DNA of 64,000 nucleotides from Candidatus Brevundimonas phytovorans (GCA_029203145.1 CP119309.1:1575001-1639000), one strand, 5' to 3'. Shown: positions 10,201 through 18,863, numbered from the stretch's first letter. The notes: generated by a model not told the origin, from the letters alone. Program-made: numbers and translations.

Positions 10201-10651
10201 TATTCATCCGGGCGACGGCGGCCTGCAGACCTTCGGTGCGGCGCCCCTGGATTGTAGCCTCCAACTCGCTCATCTTGGCGTCCACGTGCCTGCGGACCTG
10301 GCTCAGATGGGCCTGCTGCACCGGATTGTCCTGGGTCAGGCGCGCCACATCCTCCAGACGACGCGTCACCGCGGCCGATGCGATGTCGTAGGGCTGGAGA
10401 TAAATGGGATTGCCCGTAAGCAGATATCCGCGCTGGCCGGTCTCTGCGTCTTGAACGGTCGACAGAAGGTCGTCGACCGCAACGATCACCTGATGGGTAT
10501 GAATGATCTGCTGGTTGTTCGCCTTGAGCACCTGGACGTTGAGCCAGGCCACGCCGCTCGTCGCGAGAAAGAAGGCCAGAACCAGTCCCAGCCCTGCTGC
10601 GGACCAGGCTTCGGTCTTCGAGCCCGCGGAGGGGCGACGGAACAACATCAT
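7232..10651 (-). CDS. Hybrid histidine kinase: CHASE3-GAF-HisKA-HATPase with three receiver domains
   Basis: 1139 residues from the ATG at 10651. TM1 lies near residues 18-40, a periplasmic CHASE3 domain near 41-185 and TM2 near 190-215. A GAF domain covers about 235-380, followed by a long Gln/Glu-rich coiled coil at about 390-470. The kinase core has His482 in NMSHELRTP. Three receiver domains have Asp796, Asp918 and Asp1070. The frame stays open upstream to a TTG at 10738, but the tandem ATGs at 10651/10648, with GAGG upstream and close to TM1, fit better. It heads the operon with CheR, CheB and the REC-kinase. The coiled coil with adjacent CheR/CheB is a possible methylation target. Confidence 0.9.
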   Translation of the reverse strand: MMLFRRPSAGSKTEAWSAAGLGLVLAFFLATSGVAWLNVQVLKANNQQIIHTHQVIVAVDDLLSTVQDAETGQRGYLLTGNPIYLQPYDIASAAVTRRLEDVARLTQDNPVQQAHLSQVRRHVDAKMSELEATIQGRRTEGLQAAVARMNTDRGKAEMDAIRAQVNLMRQEEQKLRLARLEAMDAAYRTALISGVLSGLLGAALTLGIYALIRRSVRQRARQEWIHKGQVGLADAMMGDQSVEQLANSILAYLARYADVQAAALFKGEGGVFRRVAALGVPADAPIPDRFGSREGLLGQVAAEGRAMAVPDVPEGYLTIGSALGRDRPRHLIIAPGRADGEVNAVLELGFLHLPDDRLMALLEETAPLIGAGLRSARYRARLQDMLEETQRQSEELQVQSEELRVSNEELEEQGRALKESQARLEQQQAELEQTNSQLEEQAQVLETQRDDLERGSAALGLKARELEQASQYKSDFLANMSHELRTPLNSLLILSKLLADNPDETLSEEQVKYARTIQSSGNDLLTLINDILDLSKIEAGHIQARPEAVSVQRLGDDIRQMFQPVADDRGLAFEIDLGSGADALETDRQRLEQILKNLLSNAFKFTEKGKVTLSVSAVGADEVAFAVSDTGIGITPDQQKSVFEAFQQADGTISRRYGGTGLGLSISRELARLLGGRIRLESRPGEGSVFTLTLPRTYDAAHVASREAPVAAAAGASASAAPVTAESRPLARTLDDDRDHLAGARRLLLVVEDDDRFAAIVRDLSREMGFQCILAGTAEEAVKLAKRYRPNAVVLDIGLPDQSGLTVLDVLKRDDETRHIPIHVVSADDHSQTALSLGAIGYVMKPVAREALAEVLRTLEEKLTRTMRRVLIVEDDVVQREAVSKLLESRDVETVGVGTAAECLQQLKSQTFDCMVLDLTLPDASGFSLLETLSREGGQGYPPVIVYTGRDLSPEHEQQLRRYSSSIIIKGAKSPERLLDEVSLFLHQVVSELPPEQQKMIRKARHRDAVLEGRRILIVEDDVRNIYSLTNVLEPRGARIEIARNGKEAIERLERSAEDPAQSIDLVLMDVMMPVMDGLTATRELRKDPRWRDLPVLMLTAKAMPDDQERCIAAGANDYMAKPLDVDKLLSLVRVWMPR

Positions 10652-10867
10652 CAGCAGTCTGACCTCGGGCAAGCGACGTGAATCTTCCTGCCTAGAGATC
10701 GGAGCGCACAGCGCAATAACCTGTGTTGCTTTTTCCAAGCCCGCATCGCGCTCTCAAGGATCGCTGATCCAGAACCTGAATGGCGCAGGGCCACGCCTCC
10801 CCTTGGCGGCAAGACACGCCCGCGAGGAAGACCCCAGGGCGGCAAATATCTGACTTTTCTTGAAAAT

Positions 10868-10943
10868 TGGTAGGCGGCGACGGGTTCGAACCGCCGACCC
10901 TCTCGGTGTAAACGAGATGCTCTGACCAGCTGAGCTAGCCGCC
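10868..10943 (-). tRNA. tRNA-Val(TAC)
   Basis: A complete 76-base cloverleaf with encoded CCA. The acceptor is GGCGGCT paired with CGCCGCC-type sequence, the D-arm is GCTC/GAGC, the anticodon stem is TCTCG/CGAGA with loop TTTACAC (anticodon TAC), and the T-arm contains GGTTCGAACC. Most bases between the kinase and HU genes belong to it. Confidence 0.95.
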
Positions 10944-10985
10944 CTCATGACGCGTGCGTCAGGCGCGCTTCATGCCTGTCTCTGC

Positions 10986-11261
10986 TCAGCCGTTCAAGGC
11001 GCTTTTCAATCCTTCCCCAACCCGAAAGCGGGCGGTGCGCGACGCGGCGCGGGCGATGGTCTCGCCGGTCTGCGGATTGCGGGCGGCGCCGGCCTTGCGA
11101 TCCACGGCGACAAAGCTGCCGAAGCCCACCAGGCGCACGTCATGCCCGCGCGTCAGCGCAGCCGTCACATTGTCGGTAAAGGCCTCCAGCGCCAGCTTGG
11201 CCTGGTCGCGGTTGATGCCCGCCGCCTCGGCCATGACGCCGATCAACTCGGTCTTGTTCAT
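10986..11261 (-). CDS. hup: HU family DNA-binding protein
   Basis: 91 residues, the usual HU length. It has the N-terminal MNKTELI helix, the conserved GFGSF turn and the basic arm with RNPQTGE. HU is a dimeric nucleoid protein that bends DNA. The position directly downstream of lon is conserved in Caulobacterales and many other proteobacteria. A hairpin separates the two genes, so hup probably has its own promoter in the 139-base gap. Confidence 0.95.
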   Translation of the reverse strand: MNKTELIGVMAEAAGINRDQAKLALEAFTDNVTAALTRGHDVRLVGFGSFVAVDRKAGAARNPQTGETIARAASRTARFRVGEGLKSALNG

Positions 11262-11348
11262 TGGTTCTGCTCCCCAGCATTTTCCCCGGGGCGCACTTAA
11301 GAGCTTCCGAGCCGCCGCGTCAAAGACGCTCGCCTCTGAAACGACAAC

Positions 11349-11372
11349 GCGGCCCGGGTCGCCCCGGGCCGC
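11349..11372 (-). terminator. Hairpin after lon, probable terminator
   Basis: A perfect 10-bp GC stem (GCGGCCCGGG with CCCGGGCCGC) and TCGC-type loop lie about 30 bases after the lon stop. A modest T-rich stretch follows on the minus strand. Confidence 0.65.
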
Positions 11373-11400
11373 GCGTCGGTCTTCGAAAGCTCAGTCAGCC

Positions 11401-13800
11401 TCAGTGGCTGACGGCGGTTCCGTCCTGGGTCGGCGCCGCCTGAGGCGCGGGCAGCAGCGGCTCGGCCGCCTCGTCCCATTCCACGGGCGTCAGCGTACCG
11501 GTCAGCGCCCACTTCAGCGCCTCATCGGCGGTCGAGATCGGAATGATCTCCAGCGCCGCCTTCACGTTCTCCGGCACATCCTCCAGATCCTTCTCGTTCT
11601 CCTGAGGGATCAGCACCGTCTTCACACCCGAACGCAGGGCCGCCAGCAGCTTCTCCTTCAGGCCGCCGATGGCCGTAACCCGGCCGCGCAGGGTGATCTC
11701 GCCGGTCATGGCGATGTCCTTGCGGATCGGGATGCCCGTCAGGACCGAGACCATGGCCACGGTCATCGCCACGCCGGCCGAGGGGCCGTCCTTGGGCGTG
11801 GCGCCGTCCGGCACGTGGACGTGGATGTCGGTCTTCTCGAACACCGGCGGCTTGACGCCGAAGCTGAGGGCGCGGCTGCGGACGTAGGAGGCGGCGGCGG
11901 AGATCGACTCCTTCATCACCTCCTTCAGGTTGCCAGTCACGGTCATGCGACCACGGCCCGGCATCTTGATCGCCTCGATGGTCAGAATGTCGCCGCCGAA
12001 CTCGGTCCAGGCCAGGCCGGTGACGATGCCCACCTGATCCTCAGCGTCCGTCTCGCCGTAGCGGAACTTCTTCACGCCCGCATATTCGGCCAGCTTGGCC
12101 GCGTCGACGGTGATGGAGACGGCCTTGGTCTTGGCCATCTCGCGCACGGCCTTGCGGGCCAAGCCGCCCAGGGCGCGTTCCAGCGAACGCACGCCGGCTT
12201 CACGTGTGTAGTAGCGGATCAGGTCGCGGATTGTCTCTTCCGGGACGATCAGCTCGCCTTCCTTCAGGCCGTGATCCTTGAGCTGTTTCGGCAGGACGTG
12301 ACGCTTGGCGATCTCGACCTTTTCGTCCTCGGTGTAGCCGCTGACCCGGATGATCTCCATCCGGTCCATCAGGGGCTGAGGCATGTTCAGGCTGTTGGCC
12401 GTGGTCACGAACATGACCTGCGACAGGTCGTAGTCGACCTCCAGATAGTGGTCGCCGAAGGTCGAGTTCTGGGCCGGGTCCAGCACTTCCAGCAGGGCCG
12501 AGGACGGATCCCCGCGCCAGTCGGAGCCCAGCTTGTCGATCTCGTCCAGCAGGACGAAGGCGTTGGTCGTCTTCGCCTTCTTCATCGACTGGATGATCTT
12601 GCCGGGCATGGAGCCGATGTAGGTCCGGCGGTGGCCGCGGATCTCGCTCTCGTCGCGCACGCCGCCCAGGGACATGCGGACGTATTCACGCCCCGTCGCC
12701 TTGGCGATGGATTGCGCCAGCGAGGTCTTGCCGACGCCGGGAGGACCGACCAGGCACAGGATCGGGCCCTTCAGGTTGCCGGTGCGCGCCTGGACGGCCA
12801 GATACTCGATGATCCGTTCCTTGACCTTCTCCAGGCCGTAGTGATCTTCCTCGAGGATGTCCTCGGCCTTTTGCAGGTCGATCGGCTTGGTCTTGGCCTT
12901 GCCCCACGGCACGGACAGGAGCCAGTCGAGGTAGTTGCGCACCACGGTCGATTCCGCCGACATCGGCGACATGTTGCGCAGCTTCTTCAGCTCCGCCTCG
13001 GCCTTGGTCCGGGCCTCCTTGGACAGCTTGGTCTTGCGGATGCGCTTTTCGAGTTCCAGCAGTTCGTCGCGCGTGTCGTCGGTCTCACCCAGCTCGCGCT
13101 GGATCGCCTTCATCTGCTCGTTCAGATAATATTCGCGCTGGGTCTTCTCCATCTGGCGCTTCACGCGCGAGCGGATCTTCTTCTCGACCTGAAGGACGCT
13201 GATTTCGCCCTCCATCAGGCCATAGACCTTCTCCAGGCGCGCGGGCACGTCGATGGTTTCCAGCAGGCCCTGCTTGTCGGCGATCTTCACCGACAGGTGG
13301 GCGGCCACGCTGTCCGCCAGCTTGGACGGGTCGCTGATCTGGGGGATGGAGCTAAGGGCCTCGGGCGGGACCTTCTTGTTCAGCTTCACATAGTTTTCGA
13401 ACTGCTCGATCACCGCGCGCAGCAGGGCTTCGCTCTGAGATGCGTCGCCTTCTTCATCGGCGATCTCGACGGCCTCGGCCTCGTAGTAGTCCTCGCGGTC
13501 GGTGAACCGGGTCAGGCGCGCACGGCCCTTGCCCTCGACCAGCACCTTCACGGTGCCGTCGGGCAGCTTCAGCAGTTGCAGGACAGTGGCCAGGACGCCG
13601 GTCTGATAGATGGCGTCCGCCGCCGGATCGTCGTCGACGGAGTTCTTCTGGGTGGCCAGCAGGATCTGCTTGTCGCCCTTCATGATCTCATCCAGCGCCC
13701 GGACGGACTTCTCGCGTCCTACGAACAGCGGCACGACCATGTGCGGAAAGACGACGATGTCTCTCAGCGGCAGGACGGGGAGGATTTTGCTCTCGGTCAT
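11401..13800 (-). CDS. lon: Endopeptidase La (ATP-dependent Lon protease)
   Basis: 799 residues, standard for LonA. It has the N-terminal LON substrate domain (LPVLPLRDIVVFPHM), a coiled-coil region, an AAA+ module with Walker A GPPGVGKTSLA and Walker B FVLLDEIDK, and the C-terminal protease domain with the catalytic serine in KDGPSAGVAM. It degrades damaged and regulatory proteins in the cytoplasm. In Caulobacter, Lon targets include DnaA, CcrM and SciP (family knowledge). A heat-shock-like promoter is proposed upstream. Confidence 0.98.
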   Translation of the reverse strand: MTESKILPVLPLRDIVVFPHMVVPLFVGREKSVRALDEIMKGDKQILLATQKNSVDDDPAADAIYQTGVLATVLQLLKLPDGTVKVLVEGKGRARLTRFTDREDYYEAEAVEIADEEGDASQSEALLRAVIEQFENYVKLNKKVPPEALSSIPQISDPSKLADSVAAHLSVKIADKQGLLETIDVPARLEKVYGLMEGEISVLQVEKKIRSRVKRQMEKTQREYYLNEQMKAIQRELGETDDTRDELLELEKRIRKTKLSKEARTKAEAELKKLRNMSPMSAESTVVRNYLDWLLSVPWGKAKTKPIDLQKAEDILEEDHYGLEKVKERIIEYLAVQARTGNLKGPILCLVGPPGVGKTSLAQSIAKATGREYVRMSLGGVRDESEIRGHRRTYIGSMPGKIIQSMKKAKTTNAFVLLDEIDKLGSDWRGDPSSALLEVLDPAQNSTFGDHYLEVDYDLSQVMFVTTANSLNMPQPLMDRMEIIRVSGYTEDEKVEIAKRHVLPKQLKDHGLKEGELIVPEETIRDLIRYYTREAGVRSLERALGGLARKAVREMAKTKAVSITVDAAKLAEYAGVKKFRYGETDAEDQVGIVTGLAWTEFGGDILTIEAIKMPGRGRMTVTGNLKEVMKESISAAASYVRSRALSFGVKPPVFEKTDIHVHVPDGATPKDGPSAGVAMTVAMVSVLTGIPIRKDIAMTGEITLRGRVTAIGGLKEKLLAALRSGVKTVLIPQENEKDLEDVPENVKAALEIIPISTADEALKWALTGTLTPVEWDEAAEPLLPAPQAAPTQDGTAVSH

Positions 13801-13913
13801 GATGCGTACTTTCCTGGGCCATCGGAGATCTCCGGCCCGCCGCCCTGAAACGCCTCGGCGCGAATGCCGGGACTCCTCAGAACGACCCGCCGATTCCGGC
13901 GGCTTTCGTGTGA

Positions 13914-13943
13914 GTATGTGGTTCGTGTGACGCCGTGTTCAAG
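13914..13943 (-). promoter_or_regulatory. Possible RpoH (sigma-32) promoter of lon
   Basis: On the minus strand CTTGAA (13943-13938) is followed after 16 bases by CCACATAC (13921-13914). This resembles the alphaproteobacterial heat-shock pattern CTTGAA-N-CCCATnT. It lies about 115-145 bases before the lon start. Lon being heat-shock induced is established knowledge; the assignment of this site is inference. Confidence 0.35.
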
Positions 13944-14110
13944 CGTGGCGGGCGGATGGCCCACAGATGCGTGTTTCGACGGCCACGGTGGACGTCCTGA
14001 TCGGCCCTCTCCGACACAGAGGCCGGTTCATGCGCTGTTGGCGGCCGGGTAAGTCATCTCCACCGCGGCGGGTCTGTGGCGCCGGGGCCGCAGATCAGGC
14101 CGGAACGGCA

Positions 14111-14143
14111 AAGGGGGCGGGCCGTCGCCGGCGCCGCCCCCTT
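14111..14143 (-). terminator. clpX terminator
   Basis: A long hairpin, AAGGGGGCGG paired with CCGCCCCCTT, lies 20 bases after the clpX stop. Its minus-strand exit reads TTTGCC. Confidence 0.75.
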
Positions 14144-14162
14144 CCGACTTCACAGCATCCGA

Positions 14163-15431
14163 TCAGGCGGCGCCGTCGGCCTTCTTCTTGGAGCTTTCCG
14201 AATAGATCAGCAGCGGCTGGGCGCGGCCTTCGATCACCTCGGCGTTGACCACGACCTCCTCGACGCCTTCGAAGGTCGGCAGTTCGAACATGGTCTCCAG
14301 CAGGATGCCTTCCAGGATGGAACGCAGGCCACGGGCTCCGGTCTTGCGGGTGATCGCCTTCTTGGCGACCGCCGACAGGGCGTCGTCGGTGAAGGTCAGC
14401 GTCACGTTCTCCATCTCGAACAGGCGCTTGTACTGCTTGACCAGGGCGTTCTTCGGCTCGGTCAGGATGGTGACCAGCGCCGCCTCGTCCAGGTCTTCCA
14501 GCGTCGCCAAAACCGGCAGACGGCCGATGAACTCGGGGATCAGGCCGAAGCGCATCAGATCGTCCGGCTCGACGCCCTTGAGGATGTCGCCCGTGCGGCG
14601 CTCGTCGATTTCCTTGACCTTGGCGCCGAAGCCGATGGAGGCCCCTGCTCCGCGGGCCGAGATCACCTTCTCCAGGCCGGCGAAGGCGCCGCCGACGATG
14701 AACAGGATGTTGGCGGTGTCGACCTGCAGGAACTCCTGCTGCGGGTGCTTGCGGCCGCCTTGCGGAGGCACGGAGGCGACGGTGCCTTCCATGATCTTCA
14801 GCAGGGCCTGCTGCACGCCTTCGCCCGACACGTCGCGGGTGATCGACGGGTTGTCCGACTTGCGCGAGATCTTGTCGATTTCGTCGATGTAGACGATGCC
14901 GCGCTGAGCCCGCTCGACGTTGTAATCCGACGCCTGAAGCAGCTTCAGGATGATGTTCTCGACATCCTCGCCCACATAACCGGCTTCGGTCAGGGTCGTG
15001 GCGTCGGCCATCGTGAACGGCACGTCGATGATGCGCGCCAGGGTCTGGGCCAGCAGCGTCTTGCCCGAGCCGGTCGGCCCGATCAGCATGATGTTCGACT
15101 TGGCCAGTTCGACGTCGTTGTTCTTCGTCGCGTGGTTCAGGCGCTTGTAGTGGTTGTGAACGGCGACGCTCAGCACCTTCTTGGCGTGGCTCTGGCCGAT
15201 CACGTAGTCGTCCAGGACGTCGCGGATCTCCTTCGGAGTCGGCACGCCGTCCTTGGTCGTCTTGAAGGCGATCTTGTGCTCTTCGCGGATGATATCCATG
15301 CACAGTTCGACGCATTCATCGCAGATGAACACGGTCGGTCCCGCAATCAGCTTGCGGACTTCGTGCTGGCTCTTGCCGCAGAACGAGCAATAGAGCGTGC
15401 TTTTGGCGTCTGTGCCGGCGGCTTTGGTCAT
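14163..15431 (-). CDS. clpX: ClpXP protease ATP-binding subunit ClpX
   Basis: 422 residues, the normal length. The N-terminal C4 zinc domain shows two CxxC pairs (YCSFC and CDEC). Walker A is GPTGSGKTLLAQ, Walker B is YIDEIDKI, and the sensor 2 region GARGLRS is near the C-terminus. As a hexamer it unfolds tagged substrates into ClpP. In Caulobacter it removes CtrA and other cell-cycle regulators (family knowledge). It is separated from clpP by the CicA-like gene and a short unknown. Confidence 0.98.
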   Translation of the reverse strand: MTKAAGTDAKSTLYCSFCGKSQHEVRKLIAGPTVFICDECVELCMDIIREEHKIAFKTTKDGVPTPKEIRDVLDDYVIGQSHAKKVLSVAVHNHYKRLNHATKNNDVELAKSNIMLIGPTGSGKTLLAQTLARIIDVPFTMADATTLTEAGYVGEDVENIILKLLQASDYNVERAQRGIVYIDEIDKISRKSDNPSITRDVSGEGVQQALLKIMEGTVASVPPQGGRKHPQQEFLQVDTANILFIVGGAFAGLEKVISARGAGASIGFGAKVKEIDERRTGDILKGVEPDDLMRFGLIPEFIGRLPVLATLEDLDEAALVTILTEPKNALVKQYKRLFEMENVTLTFTDDALSAVAKKAITRKTGARGLRSILEGILLETMFELPTFEGVEEVVVNAEVIEGRAQPLLIYSESSKKKADGAA

Positions 15432-15625
15432 AGACCCTTCTCACTCCCGCGATCCGGCCCGACATGGGACGAAAGGCGCTTACCTCGTCATTGATCCGTG
15501 AATCTATGCACGAAGGTCTTCAAAAAAAGACAATCACCCATCACACGTTCCGCCACAACCCTGTTGCGACACGACAATGTCGCTAACAGGGGCGGACAGC
15601 ACAGTTTCTATGGGGATCACGGCTA

Positions 15626-16273
15626 ATGTCAGACATGGGCGCCGCACAATCGTTTCGCCAGTCCCCTGTGGGGAGCCGTCCCATCGTCGCCTTCGACTTC
15701 GACGGCACCCTGACGATTCGCGACAGCTTCACCGCCTTCTTGCGTTGGCGCGCGGGCGCGGCGGGCTGGGCCATCGGTCTGGCCAGGATGGCCCCCGCAT
15801 TGGCGGCCTACATCGGCGACCGCGACCGGGGCCGGATCAAGGCCGCCTCGGTGCGTGAATTCCTGCACGGCGTGGAGCGTCAGGCGCTTGAGGCCGAGGC
15901 CGAGCGTTACGCCGATCAGGTCTGGGGACGCTTCATGCGCCCCGACGCCCTCGCCTGCTGGAAGGCCTGGGGCGAGAAGGGCGCGCACCGCGTCATCGTC
16001 ACCGCCTCGCCGGAAACGACCGTCGCCCCCTTCGCCCGCCGTCTGGGGGCCGAGGGCCTGCTGGGCACGCAGCTTGTTTTCGATTCTCAGGACCGCGTCA
16101 CCGGAGCCTTCGCGGGCGAGAACTGCCGGGGCGAGGAAAAGGTGCGCCGTCTGCGCGCCGCCTATGGCGACGACATGACGCTGGCCGCCGCCTATGGCGA
16201 CACCTCGGGCGACACCGAAATGATCGCCATCGCCGCTGAAAAGGGCTTCCGCGTCTTCACCGCCCGTCCCTGA
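15626..16273 (+). CDS. cicA: HAD-IB phosphatase, CicA-like, between clpX and clpP
   Basis: 215 residues of the HAD superfamily, phosphoserine-phosphatase-like subfamily IB. Motif I FDFDGTLT gives the nucleophilic aspartate near residue 24. Motif II is VIVTASPE, and motif III/IV lies in AYGDTSGDTEM. The gene runs opposite to its neighbours. In Caulobacter a HAD-like gene between clpP and clpX is called cicA and is toxic when overexpressed (recalled, not checked here). Position and family match it. Confidence 0.8.
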   Translation: MSDMGAAQSFRQSPVGSRPIVAFDFDGTLTIRDSFTAFLRWRAGAAGWAIGLARMAPALAAYIGDRDRGRIKAASVREFLHGVERQALEAEAERYADQVWGRFMRPDALACWKAWGEKGAHRVIVTASPETTVAPFARRLGAEGLLGTQLVFDSQDRVTGAFAGENCRGEEKVRRLRAAYGDDMTLAAAYGDTSGDTEMIAIAAEKGFRVFTARP

Positions 16274-16299
16274 GCACGCCCGACGCGCAGGGCCGACGG

Positions 16300-16620
16300 T
16301 CAGTGACCGTCGGCGTCCACGTCAAAGACCATGGGCTTGCCGCGCGAGGTCGGGTTCCAACCTGCCTCCATCGCCGAGACCACGGCGTTGCGCACCGCAT
16401 CGACGTTGACCCGCTGCTTCTCGACGTCCGGCCGGCCGTTGGGACGCAGCGGCGCCGGAAACTGGATGATGGCCTCGCGCTTGAAGTCCACCAGGCACAG
16501 GGTAACGGCCATGCCCTCCCACTTCCCGCCCGCCTTGGGCTGAGGCTGCCGGCGGATCTCCCACTCATAGATGTCGCCGTCGACTTCGACGGAGCCTTTG
16601 GAATCGCGCGTGTACTGCAT
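16300..16620 (-). CDS. Conserved hypothetical protein next to clpP
   Basis: 106 residues, hydrophilic, with no signal peptide or membrane segment. It reads as a small mixed alpha/beta protein (GDIYEWEIRRQPQ, LCLVDFKREAIIQFPAP). It is convergent with the cicA-like gene and upstream of nothing on its own strand. I do not recognise a named domain. The same slot is filled in related genomes, which suggests a conserved gene, but that is from memory. Confidence 0.75.
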   Translation of the reverse strand: MQYTRDSKGSVEVDGDIYEWEIRRQPQPKAGGKWEGMAVTLCLVDFKREAIIQFPAPLRPNGRPDVEKQRVNVDAVRNAVVSAMEAGWNPTSRGKPMVFDVDADGH

Positions 16621-16709
16621 GGCCGCCTGATAGCACGGGCGTTGAAACGATTCGAGGCGGAGCCCGTCCCCGGACCCCGCCTCGCTATCTCAGACGATGA
16701 ACCTCAGGT

Positions 16710-17351
16710 TCAGACCGTCTTCACGCCGTCGTCGTCGGCTTGCGTGCGCTTGTCATAGACGTGGTCGACGATGCCCCAGGCCTTGGCTTCTTCGGCGGTC
16801 ATGAAGTGGTCGCGGTCCAGGGTGCGCTCCACTTCCTCATAGGTCCGGCCGGTGTGGTGGACGTAGATCTCGTTCAGGCGGCGCTTGGTGGCGATGATGT
16901 CCTCGGCGTGGCGCTCAATGTCCGAGGCCGTGCCGCGGAAGCCGCCCGAGGGCTGGTGCACCATGACCCGCGCGTTCGGCAGGGCGATGCGCTGGCCGGC
17001 TTCACCCGCCGTCAGGATCAGCGAACCGGCCGAGGCGGCCATGCCCATGACCACGGTCGAGACCGGGCTCTTGATGTATTGCATGGTGTCGTAGATCGCG
17101 AGCGCCGAGGTCACCTGACCGCCGGGGCTGTTGATGTACATGCTGATTTCCTTCTTCGGGTTTTCCGATTCCAGGAACAGCAGCTGGGCGCAGATCAGCG
17201 AGGCCATGCCGTCCTCGAACGGACCGGTCAGGAAGATGATCCGCTCGCGCAGCAGGCGCGAAAAGATGTCGAACGACCGTTCGCCGCGGCTGGATTGCTC
17301 CACCACCATCGGCACCAGGTTGTTGGAGATGTAGTCGATCGGATCGCGCAT
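16710..17351 (-). CDS. clpP: ATP-dependent Clp protease proteolytic subunit ClpP
   Basis: 213 residues. The catalytic serine is in MAASAGSLIL, the histidine in VMVHQPSGG and the aspartate in LDRDHFM. The ATG at 17351 has GAGAAGG five bases upstream and gives the expected N-terminus (MRDPIDYI...LVPMVVEQ). The frame continues upstream to a GTG at 17387, which would add twelve residues and is less likely. It assembles as a double heptamer and works with ClpX or ClpA. Confidence 0.97.
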   Translation of the reverse strand: MRDPIDYISNNLVPMVVEQSSRGERSFDIFSRLLRERIIFLTGPFEDGMASLICAQLLFLESENPKKEISMYINSPGGQVTSALAIYDTMQYIKSPVSTVVMGMAASAGSLILTAGEAGQRIALPNARVMVHQPSGGFRGTASDIERHAEDIIATKRRLNEIYVHHTGRTYEEVERTLDRDHFMTAEEAKAWGIVDHVYDKRTQADDDGVKTV

Positions 17352-17457
17352 GAAGGCCTTCTCGAATGCATGAGGGACGCGACTCACCGAGCGCGCGCCT
17401 GTCCCCCTACGATATCGCGTTCATGAGGCCTTGGCGCAAGGCGGCGCTCAAAAGCAA

Positions 17458-17487
17458 ATCCCCGCCCCGGAAAACCGGGACGGGGAT
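17458..17487 (-). terminator. tig terminator
   Basis: A 13-bp hairpin (ATCCCCG...CGGGGAT arms with one mismatch, four-base loop). On the minus strand it is followed by TTTGCTTTT, a classic rho-independent terminator 33 bases after the trigger factor stop. Confidence 0.88.
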
Positions 17488-17519
17488 CAGAAGCCTCAGC
17501 TTGGAGAAGAAGAAGGGGT

Positions 17520-18863
17520 TTAGCCCTCGTCTTCTTCCTTCAGCAGCTCTTCTTTCGAGATCGGCGTGTCGGTGACGTCGGCGACGCCGACGATCAGGTC
17601 GACGACCTTCTCTTCATAGATCGGCGCGCGCAGTTGGGCGGCGGCGTTGGGGTTCTGGCGATAGAAGTCCAGCACCATCTTTTCCTGACCCGGATAGTTG
17701 CGGGCTTCGGCCATGATGGCGCCCGAAAGCTCCTGGTCCGTCACGCCGACGTTGTTGGCGCGGCCGATTTCAGCCAGCACCAGACCCAGGCGCACGCGGC
17801 GTTCGGCGATCTTCTTGTACTCGGCCTTCAGCTCGTCGTCCGACTTCTTGGCGTCTTCTTCCGGCAGACGGCCGGCGTCCTTGTCAGCCGACACCTGGGC
17901 CCAGATGCCTTCGAACTCGGCGTCCACCATCTTGGGCGGCAGATCGAAGCTGTGCGCCTCGTCCAGTTGGTCCAGCAGGGCGCGCTTCAGCTTGAAGCGG
18001 GCGGCGCCCGCGTACTGTTGATCCAGATTGGCCTTCAGCAGCTCTTTCAGCTTGTCCAGCGACTCCAGGCCGATGCGGGTGGCGAACTCGTCGTCGATCT
18101 TGGCTTCGGCCTCGGCCTTGATGGCCTTCACGGTGACGTCGAAGGTGGCCAGCTTACCGGCCAGGTTCTTGGCCTGGTAGTCTTCCGGGAAGGTGACCTC
18201 GATGGTCTTCTCTTCGCCGACCTTGGCGCCCTTGAGCTGCTCTTCGAAGCCCGGAATGAAGCGGTTGGATCCGATCACCAGGTCGGCGTCCTCGGCCGAG
18301 CCGCCTTCGAACACTTCACCGTCCAGCTTGCCGACGAAGTCGATGGTCAGTTGGTCGCCTTCGGCGGCCTTCACGGCCTTGCCCTTCTTGTCCTCATAGG
18401 ACTTGGCCTGCGAGGCCAGTTCCTTCAGGGCTTCTTCCAGATCCTCGTCCGAAGCGGTGTAGGTCGGACGCTCCAGCTTCAGGGTCTTGGGATCGACCGG
18501 GGTGAAGTCGGGCATGACTTCCAGCGACATTTCATAGGCCAGGTCTTCCTGACCGGCGATGACCTTGTCCATGTCCGAGATCAGCTTCATCTCGGCCGGG
18601 GCGGCCGGACGCAGCTTGGCGTCTTCCAGAGCTTTCTGGCTGGTTTCGTTCAGCGAGGCGTTGATGATTTCGCCCATGAAGTCACGGCCGAAGGTCTTCT
18701 TGACGTGGGCGGCCGGCACCTTGCCCGGACGGAAGCCCTTGAGCTTCATCTGGGGCGCAACTTCCTTGATGCGCGCTTCCAGCTTTTCGTTCAGCTCGGC
18801 TACCGGGATGGTCACCGCGAGCACGCGGCTGAGGCCTTCGTTCGACTTTTCGACGACTTGCAT
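17520..18863 (-). CDS. tig: Trigger factor, ribosome-associated chaperone and prolyl isomerase
   Basis: 447 residues. The N-terminal ribosome-binding domain contains the signature GFRPGKVP (residues 43-50). An FKBP-type isomerase domain lies near 160-250 (DQLTIDFVGKLDGEVFEGG, IPGFEEQLKGA). The C-terminal chaperone arms end in an acidic tail. It meets nascent chains at the ribosome exit. Its place before clpP is the standard order. A separate terminator follows, so clpP probably has its own promoter. Confidence 0.97.
   Translation of the reverse strand: MQVVEKSNEGLSRVLAVTIPVAELNEKLEARIKEVAPQMKLKGFRPGKVPAAHVKKTFGRDFMGEIINASLNETSQKALEDAKLRPAAPAEMKLISDMDKVIAGQEDLAYEMSLEVMPDFTPVDPKTLKLERPTYTASDEDLEEALKELASQAKSYEDKKGKAVKAAEGDQLTIDFVGKLDGEVFEGGSAEDADLVIGSNRFIPGFEEQLKGAKVGEEKTIEVTFPEDYQAKNLAGKLATFDVTVKAIKAEAEAKIDDEFATRIGLESLDKLKELLKANLDQQYAGAARFKLKRALLDQLDEAHSFDLPPKMVDAEFEGIWAQVSADKDAGRLPEEDAKKSDDELKAEYKKIAERRVRLGLVLAEIGRANNVGVTDQELSGAIMAEARNYPGQEKMVLDFYRQNPNAAAQLRAPIYEEKVVDLIVGVADVTDTPISKEELLKEEDEG

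Larger units (their letters stand above)
13801..14162. other. 362-base gap between clpX and lon
   Basis: No convincing gene is seen. The left part should hold the lon promoter and leader on the minus strand, including a CTTGAA element at 13938-13943. The right part holds the clpX terminator hairpin at 14111-14143. Short open frames here lack ribosome sites and coding character. Confidence 0.6.

Noticed and set aside
10954..13848. A 964-codon plus-strand frame opposite lon
   Set aside because: It is the antisense shadow of lon in GC-rich DNA: His/Arg/Gln/Gly-rich, no domain, while the minus strand encodes a complete Lon.
14076..15494. Long plus-strand frame opposite clpX
   Set aside because: Composition is a reverse-complement artefact; ClpX on the other strand is full length.
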